From NCBI RefSeq assembly GCF_001263395.1, contig NZ_CP011786.1:1054001-1118000 (forward strand): a stretch of 64,000 nucleotides of DNA, read 5' to 3'. Source of the stretch: Bifidobacterium actinocoloniiforme DSM 22766 (GTDB lineage: Bacteria; Actinomycetota; Actinomycetes; Actinomycetales; Bifidobacteriaceae). A program made the translations under genes and the position numbers. Positions 43,683 to 53,170 of this stretch are shown one piece after another (the stretch's first letter is position 1; every line of letters starts with the position of its first letter). The notes beneath the pieces are model-generated. The model was not told where the DNA came from, made no database searches, and saw only the letters and a program-made list of their open reading frames with translations.

Positions 43683-45944
43683 TCATACGAACAGGAACCA
43701 GGAGTTCACGCTCCACCAAAGCTGGTCGTTGACCCAGTTGCGGGTTTCGAAAACATACAGGAAGGCGCCCAGGACAGCGATGACCAGGCCGGCCGTCGCG
43801 CAGCCCATCGCACTGCGGGAGAAGGCGGACAGGGGCGCCAGCCTGGCCTCCGGCTCAGGCCCCCGATCCGGCAATGCGAGCGGTCCACCCTCGCCGGACC
43901 TTGCGCCGATCTCACCGGCCAGGGCCGAATCGTCCGCGTCCCCTTGAGCGGACCGGCGGGAGTCAAAAGCCAGGAGGCAGCAGGCGAAGACCAGCGCGAG
44001 CGCCCAACCGAAATCCAGGATGTAGCGCATGCTGTAGCCCGCCGTGTGCGCGGTGAAGGCGTACATCAGAAGGCCGATCGCGCCTGTGAGCGCGCAGAAG
44101 GCCCCCACCTGCCGTTCACGGAGCCGCCGCCAGCAGGGCTTGAGGGCGAAGATGAGCAGGGTGAAGGGAGCCAGCAGGGTGAACAGGCCGCCGTAACTGG
44201 CCTGTTCGGGCAGCCAGGGCGACATGTCCTGGCTGGTGCGCAGCAGGAAGGGGAAGGTGGTGGCCAGGTTCGGCGGCTGGAAAAAGTAGAGCAAGGAGAG
44301 GGGCACTAGCTGCGAGAGCGGCGAAGAACTGTGTGGTATGTCGTAGGCGGTCAGGTTGTAGTTGGCCCCAAAGTCGAGCGGGCGGCCGAAGCGGGCGGCG
44401 TTATAAGCCATCAGCGGGGCGGCGACCAGCAGGTAAGGCGCCAGGGCGCACAACCAGGTCAGCGCCTCCTCACGCAGGCCTTTCCCCCCGCGCAGGCCGC
44501 GCTCCCACAAGTCCCGAATCTCGCCCCAGAAAAGCGGCAGGGCCAAGAGGGAAGCGAGCACGAACGCAGGCCGACTGGCCAGGTTCAGCGCCATGCATAG
44601 GCAACCGGCCAGCAGCCAGCCCTTATTCAGATCGCGCAGTTTCGACTCGATCCAGCAGCACAGCCCCAGGAAAGTGAGGCTGATTGAAAGCGTCTGCGGC
44701 AGTTGGTAGAACACCTCGCTGTGGAGCACGTAGAACATGGGCGTGCAGAAGAGCATACCGCTGGCGATCAGCAGCACGCAGCCCAAGCTGACCGGGTGCC
44801 CCCGACGGGAGAACCAGCGGGCCACCTGCACGGTGACCGCAAGGGAGCACAAGGCCAACACCAGGGCGAAAGCCAGCACAGCCGAGGATGCGGGCAGGTC
44901 TTGGCCTGTCAGCGCCCGGTAGGGCATGAAGGCGATAATGGCTGGCAGTACGCCGAAGTAGCTGTAGTATTTGCCTGATTTAAAGGCCACATCGAAGAAG
45001 ATGGGGGTGCCTTGCGGGTCCTCGCGAGCCAAACGCATACGGGTGGCCGTGTCGTAGGGGTTGGGCATCTCGGCCAGCTGACGGTTGACCGGCAGGTCCA
45101 GGTTGAGCCGCCCGTGCAAAAGCGCCTTGGCCAAGTCGCCGTATTGATTGGAATCGAAGAACATGTCGTTGAACAGTTTGTGGGGCACCGTCGTGGCGGT
45201 CGGCATCCCGAAGACCAACCACAAGCCCACTATGCCGGCCGCGTCGAGGGCGAACACCGCCGCCAGGGGCGCCAGGCAGCGGGGGCTGAGGGCGCGGAAG
45301 GGGCGGAGGTAGAGGCCGCTGCCTGGCCTGAACGCGAGGATGATCACAATCAGCAGGGCTTCCAGCGCAAGCCGGGACCAGTCCACGCGGTATGGCACCC
45401 GCGGGTTGACGCTCACATCATCCAGGGGTATGACATCGCCGGAGCGCACCTGGTAGTGGAAGCGCACCGCGTTCGCGCCGTCGCCGACGTGCAGGTAGCG
45501 CGACCGCGGAGCCCCGGTGGAGTACTGATGGACGCTGGTGGCGTCGTACCAACCACCGTCGGTGCGCTTACGGGTCGAGAGCTTCCACGACAGGGCCTGG
45601 TTGGACACGGCCCCGGATTGGGCGCTCAGGTTTGCGGCCGGGCGCAAGTACAGGTAGCGGATCGGCTGCGGGCTCGATACGTCGCGCCAGGCGCCATGCG
45701 GGTCGATGACGGTGGCCGTCCCCCGATCGGGGTGGGCCACCAGCCCGGGGCCCAGCGACGAGCGGCCCGCCTCCGTGTCATCGCCCAGGCTGCGCCAAAA
45801 GGGCATATTCGCCACGAAGACCTCAAGGCAGACGAAGACCGCTATGAGCGCGATTGGGACGAGCATCCTGCGTTCTGAAGAGCGGAGGTTTTTCTCCAAC
45901 CATTGTGGAATTTCCCTCACCCGCCCTACACGCATAGGCGACAT
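43683..45944 (-). CDS. Large membrane protein, GT-C glycosyltransferase-like
   Basis: 753 residues with a signal-anchor, a beta-rich extracytoplasmic domain at about 50-190 and roughly ten membrane helices after it. FNDMFFDSNQYGDLAKALLHGRLNLDLP, in the first big loop, resembles the acidic loop and follow-on GLxY/LxxGxL segment of GT-C enzymes. A charged 45-residue insert precedes the last helix. Probably transfers sugars from a lipid carrier to wall polymers (inference). No partner glycosyltransferase genes adjoin it; tRNA-Ser lies upstream on the same strand. Confidence 0.6.
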   Translation of the reverse strand: MSPMRVGRVREIPQWLEKNLRSSERRMLVPIALIAVFVCLEVFVANMPFWRSLGDDTEAGRSSLGPGLVAHPDRGTATVIDPHGAWRDVSSPQPIRYLYLRPAANLSAQSGAVSNQALSWKLSTRKRTDGGWYDATSVHQYSTGAPRSRYLHVGDGANAVRFHYQVRSGDVIPLDDVSVNPRVPYRVDWSRLALEALLIVIILAFRPGSGLYLRPFRALSPRCLAPLAAVFALDAAGIVGLWLVFGMPTATTVPHKLFNDMFFDSNQYGDLAKALLHGRLNLDLPVNRQLAEMPNPYDTATRMRLAREDPQGTPIFFDVAFKSGKYYSYFGVLPAIIAFMPYRALTGQDLPASSAVLAFALVLALCSLAVTVQVARWFSRRGHPVSLGCVLLIASGMLFCTPMFYVLHSEVFYQLPQTLSISLTFLGLCCWIESKLRDLNKGWLLAGCLCMALNLASRPAFVLASLLALPLFWGEIRDLWERGLRGGKGLREEALTWLCALAPYLLVAAPLMAYNAARFGRPLDFGANYNLTAYDIPHSSSPLSQLVPLSLLYFFQPPNLATTFPFLLRTSQDMSPWLPEQASYGGLFTLLAPFTLLIFALKPCWRRLRERQVGAFCALTGAIGLLMYAFTAHTAGYSMRYILDFGWALALVFACCLLAFDSRRSAQGDADDSALAGEIGARSGEGGPLALPDRGPEPEARLAPLSAFSRSAMGCATAGLVIAVLGAFLYVFETRNWVNDQLWWSVNSWFLFV

Positions 45945-46090
45945 CTTAATGGAACCCGCGAACTTGGCGACCTTGCAAGGGACCGGGCGACCGCCACCCT
46001 TGCGCCCAGCATGCAGCGTGCGAGGGAGGGCGACGGCCTACTCGCATATGACGGCGCGGATGCCGGCCGGCGTCCACACGAACGCCGGAT

Positions 46091-46124
46091 AAAAAGGGGC
46101 TTCCGACGCTCAGCCGGAAACCCC
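46091..46124 (-). terminator. Terminator after tRNA-Ser
   Basis: On the minus strand GGGGTTTCCGG pairs with TCGGAAGCCCC and is followed by TTTTT. Six bases past the tRNA. Confidence 0.8.
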
Positions 46125-46129
46125 GTTTG

Positions 46130-46212
46130 CGGACAGGGCGGGATTCGAACCCGCGGAACTTGCGTTCAACGGTTTTCAAGACCGTCTCTTTCGACCGCTC
46201 AGACACCTGTCC
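46130..46212 (-). tRNA. tRNA-Ser (TGA)
   Basis: On the minus strand acceptor GGACAGG pairs with CCTGTCC. The anticodon stem ACGGT/ACCGT holds loop CTTGAAA with anticodon TGA. The long variable arm and a T loop TTCGAAT fit a class II serine tRNA. Confidence 0.93.
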
Positions 46213-46252
46213 TCGACCGCCTACACGAGGCGATGCCTCTCTAGTTTAGCGG

Positions 46253-47743
46253 TCACGGCTTACAATCCGCTGGGCTCGACTCGCCGAGCCGCGAATCGGG
46301 CAGGTCTTTGGTGTCGGTCGTAATCGCGCCCTCTTCGAACGTCAGGAAGCGGGTGCAGGTTTTCAAAAGGAATTCGCGGTCGTGGGAGATGACCAAGACG
46401 ATAGCCCCCAAGGAACGCAAGTATCCAATCGACTCGGTCACTTCGTTCATGTGGGTCAGGTCCAGACCGCTGGTCGGCTCGTCCATGATCACGATCCGCT
46501 TGCCGGACAGCACGGCGCACCCCACCGCCACCCGCTGCTTCTGCCCGCCTGAGAGCGGATTCGGATTACGGTCCAACAGGTCGGTCAAACCCAGGCGGGC
46601 CGCCACTTCCTCCACCCGCGCCTGATCGACCCCGACGGCTCCAAGCCGCAGCTCCTTGGCCACACTCTCGCTGAAGAGCTGGTAGTTGACGTCTTGGAAG
46701 ACCAGGAAGGAGGCCCGGGTCAGGTCCTTGCGGCCCAGCCTGCGGCCATCCAGGCTGACGCGCGCGCCCTTGGCCCCTGTGATAAGCCCGGTCAGGGCCT
46801 TGGCGAAGGTGGATTTACCGGCGCCATTGCGCCCCACGATGCCAATGACATCGCGCCCGTCCATCTCCAGGTCATCGACGCGCAAAGCCGCCCGATCCGC
46901 CCCGTGGTAGGTGTAGGAGAGGTCGTGGATACGCAGCGTGTGGGCTGGTGCGTCATCAGGAGGGACGGCGGGAGCGGCGGCGTCCGGGCCGGCGGTCGGC
47001 AGGGTGAGTGCGCGCAGGCCCAGCCGTTCACGGGCGGGCGCGTCCAGGGCCGCCATCTGGCCCGGCTCAAATTCATGACTGACCCTGCCCTGGTCCATGA
47101 CCACGAACCGGTCAGCCAAGTCACGCAGGTAGTAAAGCCGGTGCTCGATAATCACCATCGTCATGCCCCGCTCCTTGAGCATGGCCAGCACACGGCCCAG
47201 GGATTCGATGGCTCGGGCGTCCAGGTTGGACGAGGGCTCGTCCAATAGCAGGAGCTTGGGGCCGGGCATGCAGGCCGAGGCGATGGCGACCAGCTGCTTC
47301 TCCCCGCCGGACAGGGCGAACATGCTCCTATCCAGAAACCGCCGGATGCCGAATAAATCCGCCACTTGGTCCAGGCGGGCGCGGATACTGGCCCGGTCCA
47401 CCCCCGCGTTCTCCAGCGGAAAAGCCAGTTCGCTGGTCACGTCGGTGGTGAAGAACTGGGTTTTGGGATCCTGGAACACTGACCCCACCCGCCGGGAGAG
47501 CTGGGAGATGGGCGTGCTGCCAGTGGACAGGCAGTCCACCAGGCACTCCCCTTCCAGACCACCTTCGTAAAGTTCCGGAATCAGGCCGTTGATCACCCGC
47601 GAGAGCGTCGTCTTCCCACAACCGGACTTGCCAGTGACCACCAGCGCCTGGCCGGCCGGGGACTTCAGGCTCACCCGGTCGAGCGCGGGCTGCTCCTGGC
47701 CCGAATACGTGAATGAGGCGTTGCGCAGATCAAGCATAGGCAA
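46253..47743 (-). CDS. ECF transporter fused double ATPase
   Basis: 496 residues with two ABC ATPase domains, the EcfA-EcfA' fusion seen in YkoD-like systems. Domain 1: Walker A GKSGCGKTT, signature LSGGEKQLVAIA, Walker B LLLLDEPSSNLD. Domain 2: GRNGAGKST, LSGGQKQRVAVG, IVIMDEPTSGLD. The start overlaps the EcfT stop by 14 bp, or 8 if MLDLRN (47737) is the start. Powers vitamin or cofactor uptake through EcfT and the S component. Confidence 0.9.
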   Translation of the reverse strand: MPMLDLRNASFTYSGQEQPALDRVSLKSPAGQALVVTGKSGCGKTTLSRVINGLIPELYEGGLEGECLVDCLSTGSTPISQLSRRVGSVFQDPKTQFFTTDVTSELAFPLENAGVDRASIRARLDQVADLFGIRRFLDRSMFALSGGEKQLVAIASACMPGPKLLLLDEPSSNLDARAIESLGRVLAMLKERGMTMVIIEHRLYYLRDLADRFVVMDQGRVSHEFEPGQMAALDAPARERLGLRALTLPTAGPDAAAPAVPPDDAPAHTLRIHDLSYTYHGADRAALRVDDLEMDGRDVIGIVGRNGAGKSTFAKALTGLITGAKGARVSLDGRRLGRKDLTRASFLVFQDVNYQLFSESVAKELRLGAVGVDQARVEEVAARLGLTDLLDRNPNPLSGGQKQRVAVGCAVLSGKRIVIMDEPTSGLDLTHMNEVTESIGYLRSLGAIVLVISHDREFLLKTCTRFLTFEEGAITTDTKDLPDSRLGESSPADCKP

Positions 47744-48413
47744 GGCACCCCAGCAGCCCCAGACCCACGATCAGGCAGACCAGGTCGCTGGAGAACACCG
47801 ACAGACCGTACAGGGAGGTCTTGCGCTGTGGATCAGCCAGGCCCCGGGTCAGGGCCGCAGCGGTCAGGTCGCCCGCCACGTTTGAGGCGTTGTTCAGCAA
47901 AGGCACGTAGATGTACTCCATGCTGCGCAAGGGATGGAGGGCCAGGTCGGAGCCATTGACCGCGATGCCCCGGAATTTCATCGCGTCACGAATCTGATGG
48001 TAGTCGTGGCGGATAGTGGGAAAGAAGCGGAAGAGCACGCTCATCGGCACAACCACCCACTGCGGCAGGCGCAAGGTCCGCAGCCCGTACACCAGTTCGG
48101 AGACGCGAGTGGTGGAGAAAATCAGCGCGGCCACGACCACGACCGGAAGCATCTTTCCCAGGGCCGAGAAGAGGAAAAGCAGGTAATGGCCCAGCAAGTT
48201 GTCGGGGTAGAGCAGGACGCAGGCATCACCGGCCACGAAAACCGCGCAAACCGCCAACCACATGCCCGCCTGACGCCAGCGCCGGGCCGGTAGGAAGAGC
48301 AGGCATAAGTAGGCGTAGGAGGCGGCTTGCAACCAGATGGGCAGGTTGAAGAACAGGAGCGCGTTCGCAAAGACCACCAGAAAGAATTTGCTGAATATGC
48401 ACACCGGCCTCAT
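47730..48413 (-). CDS. ECF transporter transmembrane component EcfT
   Basis: 227 residues from ATG 48411-48413, which overlaps the S-component stop as ATGA. Four to five helices in the first 110, then cytosolic coupling segments with a degenerate A-R-G pattern: AALTRGLADP at the C-terminal side and FRGIAV before it. Couples the S protein to the double ATPase. Confidence 0.85.
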   Translation of the reverse strand: MRPVCIFSKFFLVVFANALLFFNLPIWLQAASYAYLCLLFLPARRWRQAGMWLAVCAVFVAGDACVLLYPDNLLGHYLLFLFSALGKMLPVVVVAALIFSTTRVSELVYGLRTLRLPQWVVVPMSVLFRFFPTIRHDYHQIRDAMKFRGIAVNGSDLALHPLRSMEYIYVPLLNNASNVAGDLTAAALTRGLADPQRKTSLYGLSVFSSDLVCLIVGLGLLGCLAYA

Positions 48414-49036
48414 CCCTTGGCCGCCCCTTCCGAGAAGTGCTTGGAGACCAGCCGCTGGCCTATCCAAGCGCCGACCAAGGCGCCGACGACCGTGATGGCC
48501 AGGCAGGCGATCAAGGTGGGGGCGGTGACGTGGGAGAAGAGGGCGTTGATATAGTCCCGGCTCTTACCGCGCTTGACCAGGCTGGCCACGTAGGCGTTCT
48601 TCATGAACCACAGGGGCAGGACCGGGCCCAGCGAACCGAAGGTGAAGACCAGGTAACTCAGGACCCGCCAGGGGATGTGGACGCTGCCACGGTTCAGACC
48701 GGTTTCGACCAGGTCGGCGAGCAGACCGCACAGGACGTAAGGGATGAAGGCCAGGGCGAAGTGGCCGGAAATCAGGAAGAAGAGGCCCATCAGCACGCCC
48801 ATGATGGTCAGCGCCCCGAAGCGCGGCACCTTGCGGCACATGAGCATATAGACCGGTCCCGCCAGCAGGCCGACGATGCCAGGGACGAAAATCGAGGTGA
48901 AGCCGGGCAGGAGCAGGCCTGTGACCAGGGTGGTCAACCCCTCGGCCAGGCCCATGCAGATAAAGTAGAGGGCGCTGTAAATCCCGACGTTAATCAGGTC
49001 CTTGGTCTTTAAAGCCGCGAATCCGCCCATGATCAT
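48410..49036 (-). CDS. ECF S component, MptD/Trep-Strep family
   Basis: 208 residues, five to six helices. KTKDLINVGIYSALYF at the start and FVPGIVGLLAGPVYMLMCRKV mark the MptD family, S components whose substrate is not established. First gene of the S-T-A operon, with ATGA overlap to EcfT. A single strong promoter lies about 75 bp upstream. Confidence 0.85.
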   Translation of the reverse strand: MIMGGFAALKTKDLINVGIYSALYFICMGLAEGLTTLVTGLLLPGFTSIFVPGIVGLLAGPVYMLMCRKVPRFGALTIMGVLMGLFFLISGHFALAFIPYVLCGLLADLVETGLNRGSVHIPWRVLSYLVFTFGSLGPVLPLWFMKNAYVASLVKRGKSRDYINALFSHVTAPTLIACLAITVVGALVGAWIGQRLVSKHFSEGAAKG

Positions 49037-49108
49037 GCTTCCGCCCGCGCCTTTTGGCCCGCTGAATCCCCGCCGCGACAGATGCCGCAGCCACTTGTCT
49101 CACTTACC

Positions 49109-49137
49109 AGCCTATGGGACCGCCAGCCGCCTGGCAA
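49109..49137 (-). promoter_or_regulatory. Promoter of the ECF operon
   Basis: On the minus strand TTGCCA (49132-49137), 17-bp spacer, TAGGCT (49109-49114). No recognised riboswitch is seen in the 70-nt leader. Confidence 0.5.
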
Positions 49138-49234
49138 GGGTCATTTTCCGCTTTCCCTGGGCGAGGAGCGGTATGCCTACCGTTTGCTTATAAGGCCATT
49201 ACCCGTCGGGCGGACCGCGCAAGGAGGCCTGGAT

Positions 49235-49291
49235 GCGAAACATCCCGCGCCCCGCGTTTCGCCTGATGGCTCGCGCGTGAGCACGGGATGT
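49235..49291 (-). terminator. Hairpin after serS
   Basis: CATCCCG (49241-49247) pairs with CGGGATG (49285-49291). An alternative GCGAAAC/GTTTCGC pair lies at 49235-49262. Weak terminator by eye. Confidence 0.4.
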
Positions 49292-49314
49292 CGCTCGGGA
49301 AAACCGGGAGAGTC

Positions 49315-50601
49315 TCAGGCCTCCCACTGAGTGGGCTCGATGACTTCCTTGCCGCCCATGTACGGCCGGAAGGCCTCGGGAATGGTGATGGAGCCGTCCT
49401 TGTTCTGGTGGTTCTCCAGGATGGCGACCAGCCAGCGGGTGGTGGCCAGCGTGCCATTCAGGGTGGAGACCGCGCGGGTGCCGCCGTCGGCCGTGCGCTC
49501 ACGCACGTTCAGGCGACGGGCCTGGTACTCGGTGCAGTTCGAGGTGGAGGTCAACTCGCGGTAGCGCTCCTGGGTGGGCACCCAGGCTTCGCAGTCGAAC
49601 TTGCGGGCGGCGGAGGAGCCCAAGTCGCCAGCGGCGGTGTCGATGATGCGGTAGGGCACCTCGACCTTTGCCAGCATCTCCTGCTCCATAGCCAGCAGTT
49701 GCTGGTGCTGGTCGCGGGAATCCTCCTGCTTGCAGTAGACGAACATCTCGACTTTGTCGAACTGGTGGACGCGGATGATGCCGGTCGTGTCCTTGCCAGC
49801 GGCGCCAGCCTCGCGGCGGTAGCACGTGGACCAGCCGCAGTAGCGCAGGGGGCCGGACTCCAAATCCAAAATCTCATCCTCGTGCATACCGGCCAGGGAC
49901 ACCTCGGAGGTGCCGACCAAGTACTGGTCGTCGGGCTCGCGCAGGCGGTAGATCTCCTCGGCGTGGGAGTTGAGGAAGCCGGTGCCGGCCATAACCTCGG
50001 GACGCACCAGGGTGGGGGTGATCGTGGGGATGAAGCCGTGCTCCATCGCCTGATCCACCGCCATGGTCAGCATGGCGATTTCCATGCGGGCCACGTCGCC
50101 GCGCAGGAAGTAGAAACGGGAACCGGAAATCTTGACGCCGCGCCGCATATCGATGCCAGCCACGCCCTCGCCCAGCTCCAGGTGGTTCTTAGGCTCGAAG
50201 CCCTCGGCCTTGAAGTCGCGGGGAGTGCCGACCTTCTTGACGACCACATAGTCGTCTTCTCCACCGGCGGGGGCCTCAGGCTCGACGATGTTGCTGAACT
50301 TCCACATAGCGGTCGTGTAGGCCTCGTCCGCAGCGTCGGCCTTGGACTTGTACTCGCTGACCTGATCGGAAAGCTTCTTCGTCCTCTCCAGGAGTGAGGA
50401 CTTTTCATCCGCAGAAGCCGAGGCGACCTGCTTGCCCAGCTCCTTCTGCTCGGCCCGGGACGACTCGTAGGCCTGCAAGGCCTCACGACGCTCCGAGTCG
50501 GCGCGCAGCACTTCGTCGACCAGTTCGACGGACTCCCCGCGCTTTCGCTGGGAGTCCTTGACGATGTCCGCGTGGTCGCGGATGAATTGTATATCTAACA
50601 T
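49315..50601 (-). CDS. serS: Seryl-tRNA synthetase
   Basis: Charges tRNA-Ser. 428 residues: N-terminal antiparallel coiled coil at about 35-100 (RREALQAYESSRAEQKELGK ...), class II core with motif 2 TCYRREAGAAGKD and motif 3 LNGTLATTRW. Normal length. It sits at the head of a serine-linked gene run: serine transporter and serine deaminase genes lie directly upstream on the same strand. Confidence 0.95.
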   Translation of the reverse strand: MLDIQFIRDHADIVKDSQRKRGESVELVDEVLRADSERREALQAYESSRAEQKELGKQVASASADEKSSLLERTKKLSDQVSEYKSKADAADEAYTTAMWKFSNIVEPEAPAGGEDDYVVVKKVGTPRDFKAEGFEPKNHLELGEGVAGIDMRRGVKISGSRFYFLRGDVARMEIAMLTMAVDQAMEHGFIPTITPTLVRPEVMAGTGFLNSHAEEIYRLREPDDQYLVGTSEVSLAGMHEDEILDLESGPLRYCGWSTCYRREAGAAGKDTTGIIRVHQFDKVEMFVYCKQEDSRDQHQQLLAMEQEMLAKVEVPYRIIDTAAGDLGSSAARKFDCEAWVPTQERYRELTSTSNCTEYQARRLNVRERTADGGTRAVSTLNGTLATTRWLVAILENHQNKDGSITIPEAFRPYMGGKEVIEPTQWEA

Positions 50602-50751
50602 GGTTTAATCCTACTCCCGTAAGGGGACAGGCGGCTTAATACGACCCCATCCTCGGCCCGTACAATCCCCGCCGACTGCCATCTCAACTGCCTTATTCCT
50701 GTAGGCTCGGTTCACCCTACAGCTTCTATAGTAAGCCCAAGATACGCGGCG

Positions 50752-50787
50752 GGGGCGCGCCCCGCGCAAAACGACGGAACGCGCCCC
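50752..50787 (-). terminator. Hairpin after the serine transporter gene
   Basis: GGGGCGCG (50752-50759) pairs with CGCGCCCC (50780-50787), 20-nt loop; 22 bp past the transporter stop. T tract poor. Confidence 0.4.
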
Positions 50788-50809
50788 TGCCCCCGAAAAA
50801 CGGCCAGAC

Positions 50810-52135
50810 TCAGTTGAAGAGCATGACGATGTTGTAGAAGATGGCGCTCACGGCGATCAGGCCGATGATCACGACGAACACGTTGCTGGCCTTGCCCGAG
50901 TACTTCTTGAGCGAGGGGACCGTGTGAATCGCGTACATAGGCATGAGGAAGAGCACGAAGGCGATGATCGGGCCGATCATGGTCTCGATCATGTTCATCA
51001 CCGAAAAGTTGGCCCAGGCGACGAGCCACGCGCACACCAGGATGATGCCTTCCACGCAGATGGTCATGACCTTATCGGAGACCTGCTTGCCGGACTTCTT
51101 CGCGATCTTGCGGATGATGCCGGACAGGCCCTCGCTGGTGCCCAGGTAGTGGCCCAGGAAGGACTTGGCGATGGCGATGAAGGAGATCAGCGGCGCCACG
51201 ATCGAAATCAGCGGGTTGTTGAACTGGTTAGCTATGTAGGACAGGATCGAGATGTTCTGGGCCTTGGCCTCGGCCAGCTGGGCAGGGCCCAGGCACAGCA
51301 CGCAGGAGAAGACGAAGAACATAACCACGCAGACCATCATCAGCTCGGCCCGCTGCAGGACCTTGGTGACCTTCTGGTCCACGTACTCGTCGCCGTACTC
51401 CTCGCGCTCGGCCACAGAGAAGGAGGAGATGATCGGGGAGTGGTTGAAGGCGAACACCATGACGGGGATCAGCAGCCACAGGCCCTCAAGCAGCCCGGTG
51501 AAGGAGAAGCCGCCAGAAGCGTTGCGCGGGAAAGAGGTGAAGATGCTGGTGTTCCAGTGGGGGATCAGGTACAGGGCGAACAGCACCAGCACGATCACGA
51601 ACGGGTAGACCAGGATCGACATGACCTTAGTGGTCACCGTCGTGCCCAGGCGCACGATCAGCATCAGCACGACGACCAGGACCAGGGAAAGCAGCCAACG
51701 CGGCGGCGCGCCCATGTGCATCTGGTTGACGATGAAGCTCTCGGTGGTGTTGGTGATCGAAATGCCGTAGACCAGCAGGATCGGGAAGATCGACAGGAAG
51801 TAGATGATGGTGAAGACCAGGCCGAAGTTCCAGCCCCAGTGCTGCTCGACCACATCAGTGATGTCGTCGCCCGGGTTCTTGGCCGAGAGCACGAAGCGGC
51901 TCATGGCCCGGTGGGCGAAGAAGGTCGTCGGGAAGGCGATGATGGTCATGAACACGAGGCCGATGATGCCCGCACTACCCGCGTCGATGGGCAGGAAGAG
52001 GACGCCCGCGCCGATGGCTGTGCCGAACAGGCTCAGCATCCACGTGGTATCGCCTTTATGCCACTTACTGGCATACTCCTTAGTGCCTTTTACCTCAGAT
52101 GGGTCCTGAGGTGAGGTCGCTGCCTTGTTTTCCAT
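50810..52135 (-). CDS. sdaC: Serine transporter, HAAAP family (SdaC-like)
   Basis: 441 residues from MENKAATSP (ATG 52133-52135; AAAGGGA about 10 bases upstream). Eleven membrane helices, starting WMLSLFGTAIGAGVLFLPIDAG, the family's hallmark first helix, with FAHRAMSRFVLSA after it. Proton-coupled serine or threonine uptake in known members. Directly downstream of sdaAA-sdaAB, so the cell probably imports serine and deaminates it. Confidence 0.85.
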   Translation of the reverse strand: MENKAATSPQDPSEVKGTKEYASKWHKGDTTWMLSLFGTAIGAGVLFLPIDAGSAGIIGLVFMTIIAFPTTFFAHRAMSRFVLSAKNPGDDITDVVEQHWGWNFGLVFTIIYFLSIFPILLVYGISITNTTESFIVNQMHMGAPPRWLLSLVLVVVLMLIVRLGTTVTTKVMSILVYPFVIVLVLFALYLIPHWNTSIFTSFPRNASGGFSFTGLLEGLWLLIPVMVFAFNHSPIISSFSVAEREEYGDEYVDQKVTKVLQRAELMMVCVVMFFVFSCVLCLGPAQLAEAKAQNISILSYIANQFNNPLISIVAPLISFIAIAKSFLGHYLGTSEGLSGIIRKIAKKSGKQVSDKVMTICVEGIILVCAWLVAWANFSVMNMIETMIGPIIAFVLFLMPMYAIHTVPSLKKYSGKASNVFVVIIGLIAVSAIFYNIVMLFN

Positions 52136-52282
52136 ATTGTGCAGTATCCCTTTCTTGCTCTCACAACAGATATTCATCAATGACCAACCCAGCACCGTCA
52201 AAACGCCGCCAGGACAAGCCAATGCCTCTTATTGCAATAGTATTCGCGAGCGATTGCGCACTCCCGATTTGTCCACTATTTG
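52136..52282 (-). other. Intergenic region between sdaAA and the serine transporter
   Basis: 147 bp. On the minus strand TGACAAATAGT and GGACAAATCGG form an 11-bp-spaced direct repeat and TATTGCAATA (52230-52239) is a palindrome. TTGACG (52196-52201) is a possible -35, but its -10 is weak. Suggests a separate regulated promoter for the transporter. Confidence 0.35.
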
Positions 52283-53158
52283 TCACTTGCCGAAGATGGT
52301 CCTGCGGAAGCCCTCACCGGTCGGCGTGCCGGCCAAACCACCGATGCCGGTTTCCCGCAGGGATGCTGGCAGGTTCTTACCCACCTGGCGCATGGCCACG
52401 ATGACCTCGTCGGCCGGGATCTTGTTGGTCCCACCAGCCAGGGCTATGTCAGCCGCGATGAGGGCGTTGCCCGCACCGATAGCGTTGCGCTTGACGCAGG
52501 GCAGCTCCACCAGGCCCGCGACGGGGTCGCACACCAATCCCAGCAAGTTGCTCATGGCGATGGCGAAAGCCTCAGCCGACATGTTCGCATCGCCGCCGGC
52601 AGCCTCCACCGCCGCCGCAGCGCCCATGGCGGAAGCGGAACCGACCTCGGCCTGGCAACCGCCGGTCGCCCCCGCGATCATCGCGTTGTTCGCCACGACC
52701 ATGCCGAAGGCCCCGGCTGCGAAGAGAAAACGAATCTGCCCTTCCCTAGGCAGTTCCAGCCGCCGTTTCAGGGCCGCCAGCACACCGGGCAGGGTGCCTG
52801 ACGACCCCGCGGTCGGGGTGGCGCAAATGACGCCCATGGAGGCGTTGACCTCGTTGGTGGCTATAGCCGCTTGCACAGCCTCCATCATCACGTCGCCGGA
52901 CAAGCTCACCTTGTTTTTGCGATAGTCCCTGAGCAGGGCCGCTTCGCCGCCGGTCAGCCCGGTCTGCGAGAAGACGCCTTTGTCCGTGGAGCCCTTGACG
53001 ACCGCCGCATCCATTGTGTCCAGGTTCTTCGCCATGCGATCCCAGACCTGCTCGCGCTCTTCGCCGTAGCGTTCCATTTCGTCGCGAATCATAATCTCCG
53101 AGACAGGCAGATTCTCCCGCTCGCTGGTTTCCACTAATTCCTTGACCGAGTTGAACAT
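52283..53158 (-). CDS. sdaAA: L-serine dehydratase, alpha subunit
   Basis: 291 residues of the iron-sulfur (4Fe-4S) serine dehydratase, converting L-serine to pyruvate and ammonia. Seen: the active-site loop CATPTAGSSGTLPG, and cluster-type Cys in GGCQAEVGSA and LVCDPVAGLVELPC. AGGAG precedes the start. It follows sdaAB after 12 bp, in the order beta then alpha. Confidence 0.93.
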   Translation of the reverse strand: MFNSVKELVETSERENLPVSEIMIRDEMERYGEEREQVWDRMAKNLDTMDAAVVKGSTDKGVFSQTGLTGGEAALLRDYRKNKVSLSGDVMMEAVQAAIATNEVNASMGVICATPTAGSSGTLPGVLAALKRRLELPREGQIRFLFAAGAFGMVVANNAMIAGATGGCQAEVGSASAMGAAAAVEAAGGDANMSAEAFAIAMSNLLGLVCDPVAGLVELPCVKRNAIGAGNALIAADIALAGGTNKIPADEVIVAMRQVGKNLPASLRETGIGGLAGTPTGEGFRRTIFGK

Positions 53159-53170
53159 CTTCCCTGACTC

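Noticed and set aside
45012-45878. 288-codon open frame antisense to the GT-C-like gene
   Set aside because: Basic, low-complexity shadow translation; no support.
50924-52114. 396-codon open frame antisense to the serine transporter
   Set aside because: Product is a Glu/Asp/His/Gln-rich shadow of membrane helices.
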